Source: Elysia chlorotica (lineage: Eukaryota > Mollusca > Gastropoda > Plakobranchidae). Taken from it: a stretch of 64,000 nucleotides of DNA. The position numbers and the translations under genes are program-made. Location of the stretch: assembly GCA_003991915.1 (NCBI GenBank), contig RQTK01000217.1, positions 431,377 through 495,376 of the forward strand, written 5' to 3'. Shown piece after piece: positions 9,229 to 19,200 of this stretch. Each line of letters starts with the position of its first letter. The stretch's first letter is position 1. The notes beneath the pieces were generated by a model, which had not been told where the DNA came from, ran no database searches, and saw only the letters and a program-made list of their open reading frames with translations.

Positions 9229-12192
9229 TTTATGATTATGATTATTTGGTATACCCAGTCCACCGTAATAGGCGATCTCAGGGTTGATTTTATGTCGTTG
9301 TTGTTGTTGCTGTTGTTGTTGTTGTTGTTATTGTTGCTGTCGTTGTTATTTTGATTTTGTGTTTTGTTTCTGCTTTAGCAAAGGGAGGCTGCCTATTGTT
9401 CAATGTAATTTTGTTTAGTATCTTCGAGTTTCTTAACTTCTGTCTCGTGGTTGTTTCCTTGTTTCATTTTAATTGCATATTATTATCATGGAGTGAGGTG
9501 CCGGTTGGCATTGACGACCATGCCCCTCCACATCTCTCTGTCCTTGCATTTCACAACCAGGTCGATCCCTCTGCTTCCACCTTCCTAGCTCGTCCTGGAT
9601 CTTTTCTCACTGTCTTTCTCTCGCTCTTTTTGGTCATTTTACCCGTTGTAAGTACATTAATAACTTTAATTACTTTCATATGGTGGGGAATATAAACATG
9701 AATGTTTCATAACGGCAAACTCTCAAAGAGTAGACAAAATAAGAAAAGAAGCTTCCCTAACCATTAGCTGTGAACTAACCCCTTTCAAAGACGTGTATGT
9801 TTTTCAAGTAATGAAACCAGCCTCCATCAGATTGCTACAACGTTGCCATACTTATAGAATGTCAACCGTGTCTTATCTGTCTCAACCTATCCCCCTTTCC
9901 ACTTTAGAACCTCCAAAATTAGGGAACCCCATACATAAGAGGACCAGCCTCGTAGTAATAGAATGAACCAGCATAGGATCTATCATGTCTTGCCTTCCTC
10001 CTGATCTTTTGTCTTCTGTCAACACCGCCTGTCGCCGTATAGGATCCCCCAGGGGAACCTAGGAGACGTTAAACCCGGAGAGAGGGAGAGATTTCTCTCC
10101 CTCCCTTTTATAGAGAACATTACACGTGTATGTAAAAATCTTAATTTTTTTTTCCTCTCTCACATATATATTGATGTTGTTATATTGAATAAAATGCATA
10201 TGTGCGACCAAGAAAAAATAAGTCGCCTATGGGATAATAAAAATTTAATGCTTATCTTATCTTGTCTCATCTTATCATAAAATTATCTTTTATTGTTTTG
10301 ACTCTCTTCAACTCAATCTCTTTCAGTGTATTTTCCGAAGCGAGATAGACGCCAATCCAAGGCAGCTAACTCTGCCGGAGATGCTTCGGAAGATGGCGAC
10401 TTCATTGCCCTTAGGGAGAGTCTAGAGGTCGGTTATGTCCCTTATTGGGTGTCTCAGTGTTTATTTTGATCTATGTCCACATTATTATTTTCTTTTTTTT
10501 TGCTAGTAAGATTATTGAAAATGTGTGGTATTGCAGTTGTCTCTGTCTCTCTTATCTCACGCTGCGTCCATCTCTCTTTTCTCGCTGTATCTCTATGTGC
10601 CTCTCTCTCCTTCTATCTCTTTGTCTGTCTCTTTCTCTCCTCATCTCTCCTAAATCTACCCAGCCTCTTCCACAGTGTCCACTTGATTCCCTTTCTCTCT
10701 TTGGTATTCTCCTTCCTCTCTACATTGTCTCTCATTTCCTGTCTGTTTCTCAGACACTCTCTCTTTCTTTTCAACGCACTCGCTCTCTCTCTCTCTTTCT
10801 CTAACACATACTATCTCTTTTTCTCACACACACACACACACACACACACACTATCCCTTTTTCGGTCTGCCCTTTTTTACTATCGCTTCCTCTTCCAGTA
10901 TCTCTCTGCCTAGTTCTATTTTTATCTTCACCTTCACCTCATACTGTCTTGAACTTTTTCTTATTTAATATTCTCTAGTTTACTGACTCTCACTAATTTC
11001 TCACAACACAACTAATTCTATATACAAGTCATGTTTTTCCTTTTTATATAAAACCTTCTTTTCTAGCATTGTTTTTTTGTGGCTAACCCGTCTAACATGC
11101 TTTATATTAATTTTTAACCGTATATGTACTTTTTGAACTCACGAACTGTTGCATAGTCACTGCTATATCAAATTACTTACACCTTAATTATAGTGTTAAT
11201 ATCAGTAGCATTTTCTACCTATTAACGTCACGGCTTTGTATACACAGATAACTAACATGATAGTTGTGTTTCCCAAATGCATTCAAAGACTAACAATTAT
11301 TTTTATCGGGCGTGAGAATTGTTTTTCGTTTGTCCCAATTTAACATAATCATATCATGAATTTGTGACAATGCCGTTATGAAACATTCATGTTTATAGTT
11401 CGTGAGTTCAAAAAGTACATATACGGTTAAAAATTAATATAAAGCATGTTAGACGGGTTAGCCACAAAAAACAATGCCAGAAAAGAAGGAAGTTTTATAT
11501 AAAAAGGAAAAACATGACTTGTATATAAAATTAGCTGTGTTGTGAGAAATTCGTGAGAGTCAGTAAACTAGAGAATATTAAATAAGAAAAAGTTCAAGAC
11601 AGTATGAGGTGAAGGTGAAGATAAAAATAGCACTAGGCAGAGAGATACCTGATGAGGAAGGGGTAGTAAAAGATACAGAGAAAGGGGGCAGAGAGAAAAA
11701 GAGATAGTATGTGTTAGAGAGAGAGAGAGTGAGAGAGAGAGCGTTGAAAAGAAAGAGAGAGTGTCCGAGAAACAGACAGGAAATGTGAGACAATGTAGAG
11801 AGGAAGGAGAATACCAAAGGGAGAAAGGAAAACAAGTGGACACTGTGGAAGAGGCTGGGTAGATTTAGGAGAGATGAGGAGAGAAAGAGACAGACAAAGA
11901 GATAGAAGGAGAGAGAGATGCACATAGAGATACAGCGAGAAAAGAGAGATGGACCCAGCGTGAGATAAGAGAGAGATAGACAACTGCAAGGCATTCCATT
12001 TCAAATAACCTTACTAGCTTTCACACAAAAAAAATAATGTGAACGTAGATCAAAATAAACACTGAGACACCCAATAAGGGACAGCACCGACCTCTAGACT
12101 CTCCCTAAGGGCAATGAAGTCGCCATCTTCCGACGCATCTCCGGCAGAGTTAGCTGCCTTGGATTGGCGTCTATCTCGCTTCGGAAAATACA
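1..12192 (-). CDS. Ankyrin-repeat protein gene, partial (six exons visible, 3' end beyond window)
   Basis: Six minus-strand exons join in one open frame: 12192-12092, 7994-7929, 4218-4050, 3656-3364, 968-664 and 113-1 (continuing off the window). Every junction has AG acceptor and GT donor and the phases agree (0, 0, 1, 0, 2). The encoded protein begins in a polar region (ending ..DFIALRESLE), passes a short charged helix-like segment and a basic low-complexity stretch (KKRARSAGPGK), then enters ankyrin repeats: KRTALHQCVDLGRLDLL, CLHLAAYHGHLEIVKFL, SALLWAARWGHLAVVREL and STALYWAVRYGHTETVEL. Ankyrin repeats are protein-binding modules; partner and cellular site cannot be read from this. The start codon and any exon 5' of 12192 were not found; the first visible exon begins in phase 1. 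I could not assign a named ankyrin family. Exon GC is well above the introns. Confidence is high for the gene model, low for function. Confidence 0.85.
479..629. repeat. 42-bp tandem repeat, about 3.5 copies
   Basis: The GCGTCAGTG phrase recurs at about 481, 523, 565 and 607, an exact 42-bp period. Each unit contains CATTGTGTACAATG or a close variant, a near-perfect palindrome. The array ends about 35 bp from the donor of the ankyrin exon, inside the following intron. Confidence 0.85.
664..968 (-). CDS. Ankyrin gene exon E (repeat core)
   Basis: 305-nt exon with acceptor CTATCAG before 968 and donor GTGGGG after 664, entering in phase 0 and leaving in phase 2. It encodes VPNPKARQKLL.. then at least two and a half ankyrin repeats with the typical LHLAAYHGHLEIVKFL and LLWAARWGHLAVVREL signatures. 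GC content is far above the flanking introns. The open frame that continues past 664 is intron read-through. Confidence 0.88.
1105..1745. repeat. Two-copy direct repeat, about 300-330 bp per unit
   Basis: About 1110-1440 and about 1448-1745 align along their length: GGAGAGCTAA near 1149 and 1490, CGTTGATCAA-like near 1200 and 1538, ACTATCAAGTGAAACCA near 1347 and 1630, TATAGATTTTAAACAA near 1378 and 1663. The copies have diverged by substitutions and short indels. Unknown family; the repeat lies in the intron between exons 3656-3364 and 968-664. Confidence 0.75.
1879..3315. repeat. Degenerate CCAAC/CCAT low-complexity tract, about 1.4 kb, almost free of G
   Basis: The plus strand is a continuous run of CAACCAACC, ATCCAACC and similar words with very few G residues. 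There is no fixed period, so it behaves like a decayed tetranucleotide (ACCA) array. It ends in a C-rich then CA-repeat stretch (3308-3352) just before the ankyrin exon at 3364. The strand transcribed as ankyrin pre-mRNA carries the complementary GGTTGGTTGG words. Confidence 0.9.
3308..3352. repeat. C-rich and (CA)n microsatellite next to a splice donor
   Basis: CCCACC words pass into CACACACACA within about 12 bp of the donor of exon 3656-3364. Confidence 0.85.
3364..3656 (-). CDS. Ankyrin gene exon D (first ankyrin repeat)
   Basis: 293-nt exon with acceptor GACCAG before 3656 and a strong GTATGT donor after 3364, phase 1 in and phase 0 out. It encodes DAAASGPTAFRECLGRL.. and ends SGKRTALHQCVDLGRLDLL, KELLFR, which is the start of the ankyrin array. 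A split GAT codon joins it to exon 4218-4050. Confidence 0.87.
3789..3883. repeat. (TC)n microsatellite
   Basis: About 95 bp of TC dinucleotides with one interruption. It replaces the 3' part of the adjacent minus-strand SINE. Long open frames across it are low-complexity artefacts. Confidence 0.95.
3922..4048 (-). mobile_element. tRNA-headed SINE, 3'-truncated, abutting an ankyrin exon
   Basis: On the minus strand: GGTAGAGTGTTGG (degenerate A box), GCGGTTCGAATCCC (B box), then the body words CCCTACTGGTTGGGTC and GTCAGTTTAATG shared with other SINE copies in the window. The copy stops after the body and runs into the TC microsatellite. Its 5' end reaches the GTGAGT donor of exon 4218-4050. 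Confidence 0.85.
4050..4218 (-). CDS. Ankyrin gene exon C (basic linker)
   Basis: 169-nt, GC-rich exon. Acceptor CCACAG before 4218 and consensus donor GTGAGT after 4050; phase 0 in, phase 1 out. It encodes TRPATETLTPELATLLEH.. and a basic stretch GKKRARSAGPGKRSAWQEVE that may act as a nuclear localisation or linker segment (inference). The donor hexamer coincides with the first bases of the SINE. Confidence 0.82.
4256..4600. repeat. 100-bp-period tandem array
   Basis: CATAAGTGAG recurs at 4262, 4362 and 4462 with a decayed copy at about 4562. Units share CTTACGCCAAA and AAAGTCAGCACTATA. Weaker echoes of the TTACGCCAAA phrase continue at about 4738, 4898 and 5103, suggesting an older, larger array. 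Confidence 0.85.
5235..5341 (+). mobile_element. SINE tail fragment with (CCAAA)n end
   Basis: Contains the shared 3' domain: TTGTCAGACGTC, CTTGGGGCCCGTCCACAATA and TATATAGTGCTG, followed by GGGCGTTAAACCAACCAAACC. The head is missing or unrecognisable. The CCAAA tail is the 3' simple-sequence end. Confidence 0.75.
5345..6900. other. Intronic AT-rich DNA, nothing recognised
   Basis: No splice-bordered coding exon, RNA gene or known repeat was seen on either strand. The short open frames here lack homology and codon bias. Confidence 0.5.
6911..7200. repeat. 64-65-bp tandem array, about 4.5 copies
   Basis: AAAGTGCAGTTAACAAAAAG recurs at 6921, 6986, 7050 and (as AAAGTACAG) 7114, with a shorter last unit near 7172. 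Each unit also carries GGTTGTGTAAGGCAA and TACTAAAGGACCA. Confidence 0.88.
7929..7994 (-). CDS. Ankyrin gene exon B (66 nt)
   Basis: Acceptor CTTAG before 7994 and donor GTAACA after 7929. It is exactly 22 codons, phase 0 on both sides, encoding QATELQAKESEELETWVK then NEIK, a charged probable helix. It fits between the 101-nt exon and exon 4218-4050 without frame change. The acceptor is immediately preceded in the transcript by the 44-48-bp minisatellite. A small exon with a modest donor, so less certain than its neighbours. Confidence 0.65.
7997..8820. repeat. 44-48-bp minisatellite with alternating unit types
   Basis: ACATACAAGAATAACCAAG and variants recur at about 8000, 8044, 8090, 8133, 8177, 8226, 8271 and 8318, then more degenerately to about 8820. 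Units alternate between a CTTAAGACATAC join and a CTAAAGGCATAC join, giving a dimeric higher-order period near 90-95 bp. The array touches the acceptor of the 66-nt ankyrin exon. Confidence 0.88.
9151..9226. repeat. (GTT)n microsatellite
   Basis: About 25 GTT units, followed at 9296-9350 by a second, interrupted GTT/GCT stretch. Confidence 0.95.
9708..9845 (+). mobile_element. Short LINE remnant at the outer end of the left arm
   Basis: Reverse-complement counterpart of part of the LINE remnant at 12444-12830; shares AGTAGACAAAATAA and GAACTAACCC. It marks where the left arm stops. Confidence 0.55.
10327..10427 (+). pseudogene. Inverted copy of the 101-nt ankyrin-gene exon
   Basis: Preceded by CTTTCAG and followed by GTCGGT exactly as in the minus-strand copy at 12192-12092. 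The two 101-nt copies differ at one base, a synonymous GCT/GCG alanine change. It lies in the wrong orientation to join the ankyrin transcript, and no other plus-strand exons were found nearby, so it is most likely a passenger of the inverted duplication. Confidence 0.75.
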
Positions 12193-12550
12193 CTGAAAGA
12201 GATTGAGTTGAAGAGAGTCGAATAAATAAAAGATATGATAAGATAAGACAAGATAAGTTAAGCATTTATTATCCCATAGGGACTTTTTTCCCTTGGTCGT
12301 ACATATGTATTTGATACAATATAACAACATCAATACATATGTGAGAGAGTAAAAAAAATAAATAAATAAACATTTTACATTCACGTGTAACACGGTTGAA
12401 ATTATATACGTATGCAATTTGTAGCAATCTGATGGAGACTAATTTAATTAATTGTAAAACATATACGTCTTGAAAGGGTTAGTTCACTGCCAATAGTTTG
12501 GGAAGCTTCCTTTATTATTTTGTCTACTGTTTGAGAATGGGTTTTTGAAA
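11397..12550. repeat. Right arm of large inverted duplication
   Basis: Pairs with 9708-11147; see left arm. It carries the exon copy that is in the sense orientation for the ankyrin gene. Purine-rich GAGA tracts (11700-11980) are the complement of TCTC tracts in the left arm (10550-10860). Confidence 0.9.
12092..12192 (-). CDS. Ankyrin gene exon A (first visible exon, sense copy)
   Basis: Acceptor CTTTCAG before 12192, donor GTCGGT after 12092, phase 1 in and phase 0 out. It encodes YFPKRDRRQSKAANSAG.. then EDGDFIALRESLE. The phase matches the 66-nt exon downstream. It sits in the right arm of the inverted duplication, with a near-identical antisense copy 1.7 kb further along the same intron. 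Confidence 0.72.
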
Positions 12551-12830
12551 GGTTTCCTCCAAAACATGTAATTCCAAAAGATATTAAACTTTGGATACAG
12601 GAGACATAAAAAAATATCCACATTGCAGTCGACATTGAAAGACTTTAATTTCCTTAAAAATTACAGTCGTTAGTCAGCTTTTTTTATCAGTATTCCAATA
12701 CGCGTGGTAAAAAAAAAAGTTTACAATCAATGGTGAGGCCGAGATACTTGTATGACATCTTTTTACTTTTAGTGGTATTAAACCAAGTGCCTCGTCTCGT
12801 CTAAAAGAAAAAAACATCATCTTTTTTGTT
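12444..12830 (-). mobile_element. Degenerate non-LTR retrotransposon fragment (reverse transcriptase C-terminus)
   Basis: The minus strand encodes SYKYLGLTIDCK and, in another frame, a segment with CIQSLISFGITCFGGN and VDKIIKEASQTIG, which resemble the region after the reverse-transcriptase palm in LINE ORF2 proteins. Frameshifts and stops break it, so it is a dead fragment. The right arm of the inverted duplication ends inside it. Confidence 0.65.
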
Positions 12831-13547
12831 CTTTTTTTTTCAAATTTTTAAAGTTAATCTCGCACCATGATATAAATTTGTTTATTTCTTCAAAGTAAAA
12901 ATCATTGTTGTTTGTTATTGTTCCTGATTAAGCAAGAGTGGTCAGCAAACTTATATATAGTTGTGTGTTGGTGTCTTATGTCTGGTTGTCAATGGAGCAG
13001 GCAGTGTACAGAATATGTGAAAGCACACAGCCTCGCAGTGCCCCCGTGTTTGTGATAATAGTTTGGGCCCCAATCATAACGTTTGAGGAAAATACAGTCA
13101 ACATCACTATTAAAGATACAATTTCGTACACAAACAACAATAACTTTTCTTAAAAGTGTATTCCTTCTTTATTGTTTAGATCGTGTAATATTTTGTATTA
13201 TAAATTTTGCTTGTTAGGGCAATTGGTGTATGCCCTTTATTTGGACCTCATAGAAGAAAGTATTTAATTCATAACGTTATGTAATCGTATTTACTTTCAT
13301 TTTCTACACAACTAATTTTGAAGAAGAGGCTTTTTATGTTGATCTTCTTTGTAAAGGTAGCCCCCCTCTTGTGATAAAAGAAGTTCCGATCTTATATACA
13401 AGAACTGTTTCATTCTGCTTTCTAATAGATTTGACATTTTGAAATTTGATTTTTTTTTTACTAAAACGACTCCTACTACAGGTATTAATACAAGTATCAC
13501 GACTGCAAATATTACAATACTATTAATACTGCCGCTGCTGCTGCTAT

Positions 13548-13642
<95 letters not shown>

Positions 13643-14790
13643 TTGTTTCAATTAACATTTTCACGTGGTTATGTTTAGTACTAAATTTTTTCTGGCTTTC
13701 CCCGCTGGGCGTATTTTCCAGTTCATTTCGCTCTAGGTGTGGCTAAGGATACGTTTCACTAAAAACCTTTGCTTGGCGATAAAACCAATCAAGCTATCAA
13801 TAGAGGGATCGATTGCTGCATATGAAGCTATTGTGTTTTAACCTTTCCAGTCACCAGTTATGGTGGCCTGGTCTTGTCAAAGTAGGCCTACCTGATTAGT
13901 CAATTGATCTACAAATCAATGAGTGAATTGCGTAAACTCCTCTCAGGAGTCATCGATTAGATTTCCTTTGTCTCACAGTCAGTCAGTTGTGACGCGTAGG
14001 CGTGGTACACTCTGAACACGAGTTTTATCCAAAGTTGTTATAATACATAATTATGTGAGTTTCATCAAAGGTTCGAAGAAGAGATCATTCAATAAATTGA
14101 ATCTGTCATAAAAATTTTAAACTGCATACATCAGTATTTTCATAATTATTTACTCCATACATTTTCATATCGTTGCAAAAAACCGAGGCTTCACCCAAAA
14201 AAGAAAAAGGTCTCGCTTACAACCAAAGTTTGATAGATATTTTTAACTTGCTTTAGATCTTTTCGCTCACCACGTGCAAAACATCTAACTTAAGTGACAC
14301 AGATTCATTGACTGTATAATATTTTTCCGTTCAAGTAACTTACAAGGACTCGGTTCATGTAATACAGCCAATAAAGGTCTCAGTAATAATGTATGTCCTT
14401 GGGCCCGAGTTGAAATGCCTAGCTTATCTCACCGATCTCGCAGATAGACCTCTCACTAATAAACGTGCAGGCCCATGTAACTCTACCTTCGTAAATAGAC
14501 TAGTTCAATTAAAAAACTCTATGCATGTGGTAACCACGCTATTAAAATTGTATGCTGAAACCAGTACTGCAAGAAATCGTGTAAACTGTTGGCAGCCTCA
14601 TCGAATGGTTCCTTCGGCGATGTTAATTGATACCAATGCAACCAATGTAACATGGCGCTTTTTATGTTGATAAAATTAATATCGAGTTAAATTATGAGTT
14701 TTCAGACACAACGTGTCAGTTATTGCTGTATAGTTGATAAATTGATAGGTCCAGAAGGCTTTAGGTACTCTGCCAAGTGTTCTAAACATT
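12831..14790. other. Intergenic or upstream region, no gene recognised
   Basis: AT-rich with an ACT microsatellite in the middle. An open frame at 14389-14670 has no recognisable domain. Missing 5' exons of the ankyrin gene could lie here or further right, but none could be supported. Confidence 0.4.
13546..13643. repeat. (ACT)n microsatellite
   Basis: About 32 ACT units after a short GCT run. Confidence 0.95.
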
Positions 14791-14799
14791 GAACTAAGC

Positions 14800-15066
14800 C
14801 AGGGGCAAACTGGCTCAAATGGTAGAGCGTTGGTCTCCCGATTTGAAAGGACCGCAGTTTGAAACCCAATGTTGGTGAAATATTTATTTACCCGACTTCT
14901 TGGTTGGGTCGGTGTCCTTATTAATTTGTGACCAGCTGAGACAAGAGTCCATATATCTCTGCTCTCTCTCTGATGTGTGCCAGCATATAAAATTGTTAAA
15001 ACGTCAGTCTTGGGGGCCGTGCACAATATAGCCCATAATGTTGGACGTTGTACGCCAAGCAAATAC
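14800..15066 (+). mobile_element. Full-length tRNA-headed SINE
   Basis: Head with TGGCTCAAATGGTAGAGCG (A box) and GCAGTTTGAAACCC (decayed B box), body with TTGGTTGGGTCGGTGTC, a central GACCAGCTGAGACAAGAGTC block, and 3' domain AAAACGTCAGTCTTGGGGGC, CACAATATAG, ending GTTGGACGTTGTACG. This is the most complete plus-strand copy and serves as the reference for the family. Confidence 0.88.
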
Positions 15067-15327
15067 ATTTTTAAGCCAGAGTTCTATACTCTTTGCCCAC
15101 CCCTTAGCGCCAGTCGATTGGTCAATCTAGTTCTCATTTACCTGAAAGCATCGTTCAATCCTAAGACACGATTTTTCAGAAATTATGGATAGACAGACGA
15201 GTTGTTATCTTCTTATCTAAGAAATTACTTCTTATCGCAGAAGTCTAGTATCATTAGCTAGAAAAGGTGCTCCTTCTTCTGACTTTTCTCGTATGAGGAC
15301 ATAATGGCTCAAAATGGCGAAGAAAAG

Positions 15328-15332
<5 letters not shown>

Positions 15333-15422
<90 letters not shown>

Positions 15423-15423
15423 T
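15333..15423. repeat. (TTA)n microsatellite
   Basis: About 30 TTA units. Confidence 0.95.
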
Positions 15424-15825
15424 TTATGATATTCACAGTTCCTGTTGTATTAAAATGTGAAACCGCCAACTACAATGAGTTGTTCTAAATTATGTTCTGC
15501 GTACTAATTGCAAAAAGGCACTTTTTGGATTTACACAGATAAATTTCCAACATGAAAACCGACAGAGCGGCATGTGCCACAGACATTACAGCAAATGTTC
15601 CTCTTAAGTTAAAACAAAACTAAATATTATTGGACAGGCTGGTGAGCTGATATTTATCGGTATTAATAGACTTGAAAAGAAACTTGTTGGTTATCCTAGG
15701 TTTAAAGTTCAGGTTGCCCAAAGCAATACATTTTGAATATTTTAAACAAAGTTTAAGCGCTTTAAAAATGGTGTTATGTTATGAAAATAAAAGTAACAAT
15801 ATTCATACATGTCCTCCAACAACCT

Positions 15826-15826
15826 T

Positions 15827-15899
<73 letters not shown>
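15826..15899. repeat. (ACT)n microsatellite running into the assembly gap
   Basis: About 25 units, cut by the run of N starting at 15900; the true length is unknown. Confidence 0.95.
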
Positions 15900-16220
15900 N
15901 NNNNNNNNNNNNNNNNNNNNNNNNNNNNNNNNNNNNNNNNNNNNNNNNNNNNNNNNNNNNNNNNNNNNNNNNNNNNNNNNNNNNNNNNNNNNNNNNNNNN
16001 NNNNNNNNNNNNNNNNNNNNNNNNNNNNNNNNNNNNNNNNNNNNNNNNNNNNNNNNNNNNNNNNNNNNNNNNNNNNNNNNNNNNNNNNNNNNNNNNNNNN
16101 NNNNNNNNNNNNNNNNNNNNNNNNNNNNNNNNNNNNNNNNNNNNNNNNNNNNNNNNNNNNNNNNNNNNNNNNNNNNNNNNNNNNNNNNNNNNNNNNNNNN
16201 NNNNNNNNNNNNNNNNNNNN
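15900..16220. other. Assembly gap
   Basis: 321 N bases. The sequence stopped inside a trinucleotide repeat, so the gap probably hides repeat plus some unique DNA. Confidence 0.99.
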
Positions 16221-19200
16221 AGAGAATACTTAATTTTTACTATATGATACGCCGCCCCTCAACTCAAAATGTTATCTTGAAACAGCCAGTTGCGGGTTGT
16301 AAGCTAAAGTAATGAGACAACGCTGATAATGTGACGTTTGGCCTCAGTGAAAGGGTCACAGCCGGACATAATAAGCCAGGTTATTCTGCCTGTATGTACC
16401 ATACACTCGCGCACCCACACACACTTTAGTTGCTCAACTCTTAGAAAGGGTGGTACATATACATGTAAGTCGTATCCAGTAACAACAGTGCAGTTAGAAA
16501 ACAATTCTGAGCGGTGGTTTACTTAAAATATTTGAGTACCGTAAAAGGAATTGTGTGGATACATTATCCATGTAAAGAGACAATGTACGCCACCCAACAT
16601 CACTGTAGTCAAATATTAGTAGGGGAATATCAAATACCAGACCCTTTGTGTGACTAAAATTTAAAGTTGACATAAACTTTGAAAATAAATGAATCTCAGA
16701 AAACTGGACAATAGATATACAGTCACTGTACATAATAACGCTCTGTGGAATCAGTACTTAGCTATCGGACTGCCGAAGCATTTTGGGCACTTTTAAATTC
16801 TTTTCGGGTTTTCGTTTCTTAACTATGGCTTATTCTGACATGGGTATTTTGTAGGATCCTTTAGGGTTTTTTTCTTTGGTTTTTTTTGTTTTGTTTTTGG
16901 TATTTTTTTAATGCCAAGTTTATCTGTAACCCCATAAGGCACGCGTAATGTTATACAGAAATTGGCCAGCCACAAAAAACTGTACTTAAACTGCATTCAT
17001 CCTCAGCAGTTAGACCGTTCACACCTTTCGATGTTTGCTTCGGTCTCGTGGCAGTTCTTCACAAAGTAAAAAAAAGACGACAATAAACGACTGAACACTG
17101 AGAATTGGTTAAAGAGTGTTTGGTCTATTCACTAGAAGTGAAAGGTCGACCAGCCATGAAAAACAGCGATCTCAGAGCTTGCTGGAAATACACACTGGCG
17201 ACTGTGATCAAAATAATAGATCTGTTTATAATTGGAAACTATAGTAGCATTTCCTTCAAGGGCAAGTTTAGCCAATACAGTTTCATGTATCGATTTCGTA
17301 TCGTATGGCGAAAAACTAGAGGGTGTTAAATTTCCTAAGAGCTAAAATATCGGTGACGGTTTTTTTTTCAATATAGGACTTAATATATTTTCCGATAAAA
17401 AGAAAGTCTCGTGATTTTAAGTTACCTTATTAATTTACTCATCGAAGTCACGTCGCGTGAAATAGAAACTTTATTTGAAAGACAAAAAGTTGAAATTTTC
17501 GAATCTGTAAAAAAATGTTTATACCATTCTTATTGTTTCGAAAGGTGTAGATTTTTTTTTGGAAGAAAATAGTGCGATTTCATGACCCTTGGTGGAAAAA
17601 TACTTCGACTCTGTATCGTTTTAGTTACCGAATACAATTACCTTATTGTTTTCGTTTGTCTCGTCAACTACTTGCATGTATTTAGAAAGCAGGAGGTTTG
17701 GCGGCCTCCATATTAGTGCAGAACACCTAAGTCTCCAGGTTATTTTTACATCGTTGTATCCTTTTATATCTTTTCAAAGAGAGTTTGTTCTGAAAAGATT
17801 TTATACTAGGTTTTAGATAGGTTTCCTTCATATGGAGGCTGCCTAGAAACGTGCATTATAAAATAGCAATGACTAGGGGAAACTGTGATGTTTTGGTCAT
17901 CTTACAAACTGCGGTATTGTTTTTGTCCATATTTGGTATTGTGTAAAAAATCTAAGTATGATACGTTCTAACTTGCTATGATCAGCGGACAAAAAAGAGA
18001 GCAGGAAATTAAAGTGTCCCAAGTATAATTCTTATATACGCGAAATGTTACTTGTCCTCATTGGTTTTTTTTTTCAGCATAAAAGCGACTAATGTACCAA
18101 ACCAGGGTAGTGTCGTGTGTCTTTAGAACAAACCATTTTGTGAGAAAAAAAACATTATTTTCTTCCGTAGAAAAAGAAAGATAAAAAATCCCAACTCGCT
18201 TTAAAACAGGTTATGGTTTTAGGGAGACCACAAGTAATCTCCAAAAGTAACATAATTAAAGGTTCTACAGATAATTGCTAAATTCCTTCCGTGTTTTCAA
18301 GACAAACAAGAACAGTGATTAAGTATAAGGTATATCAAACGGTAAAAGTATTCACTTACTCGTGGACTGTTCTGTGTCAGTGATGAAAGACGGTCATTTT
18401 TTTTCCAAAAATATCCAAATAAAGGTGACAATTCCAGGATTATATATATAATATTTTCATTAAAAGTTCGCTTCCACTTAACGTATTATTTTGTTTCCTT
18501 TGCTTATTAATATTAGTTTTCCGATCGCCTGAATTGGTCAAGAGTTTCAAAGCTACACACACTTTTCGCAAATTTTTACTAGAATGTAACACAGCCTTGT
18601 TATTGGCACGAGAGAGGTTTTCTTACTACAGTGTACAAGTAAATAAGGCAGTGCCCCTTGGCATGCAGCAGTAGCTGTCAGTGAATTATGCAGAGCCTAG
18701 ACCATAGGGTCATGAATGTCTTCATCTAGAAATAGAATCGAAGCCCAGGGACTGCTTCAGAGCCAGAGGTTTGCAAGAAGGGCAAGAACGCAGGCGTGTT
18801 TTTACCCCAGACTAACGTCATTCTAGTCTGGGATTGTACCTGACCCCCGCTACGTGCCTGGGCGGTTCCGACTCGGAGAAACCCGCTGAACCTTGACGGG
18901 CCGGCGCTTAAATCGATAGAACTAACTTGTCACTTGCCAGTCTGTTTTGGTCGCAACCATGACAAGCGCACACTCTATTTTTAGAACACGAGTAAGGGAA
19001 TTCCCCAAGGAAGCATGGCCACTAACTTCTTATCACAAACAAGACTACTGTCAGTGTAACTGGTGGAAACGTTAGGTTTGTTATTTTGTATTTTGCTTTG
19101 GTACAATTTCGCGCGTCATACTCATAGCATTTAATAAAATTTCTTTACTTGTACCAAATATAAAATTGTAAATTTCTGTTATGTTCTTAAATCAAATGGC

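Larger units (their letters stand above)
9708..11147. repeat. Left arm of large inverted duplication
   Basis: Reverse-complementary to about 11397-12550. Landmarks pair across the axis: AACTCACGAACT (11136-11147) with AGTTCGTGAGTT (11397-11408), exon copy 10327-10427 with 12092-12192, and TCCATCAGATTGCTACAA near 9833 with its reverse complement near 12425. A stretch of about 240 bp (about 9865-10106) is present only in this arm. The spacer is about 249 bp. Confidence 0.9.

Noticed and set aside
10327..10427. Plus-strand exon as part of a separate plus-strand gene
   Set aside because: No phase-compatible plus-strand neighbours were found; the inverted duplication explains it.
14389..14670. 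93-aa plus-strand open frame
   Set aside because: No domain, no splice context and no compositional contrast with the flanks; looks like chance.
14810..14890. tRNA gene
   Set aside because: A- and B-box words belong to a SINE head with full SINE body and tail; no cloverleaf can be drawn.
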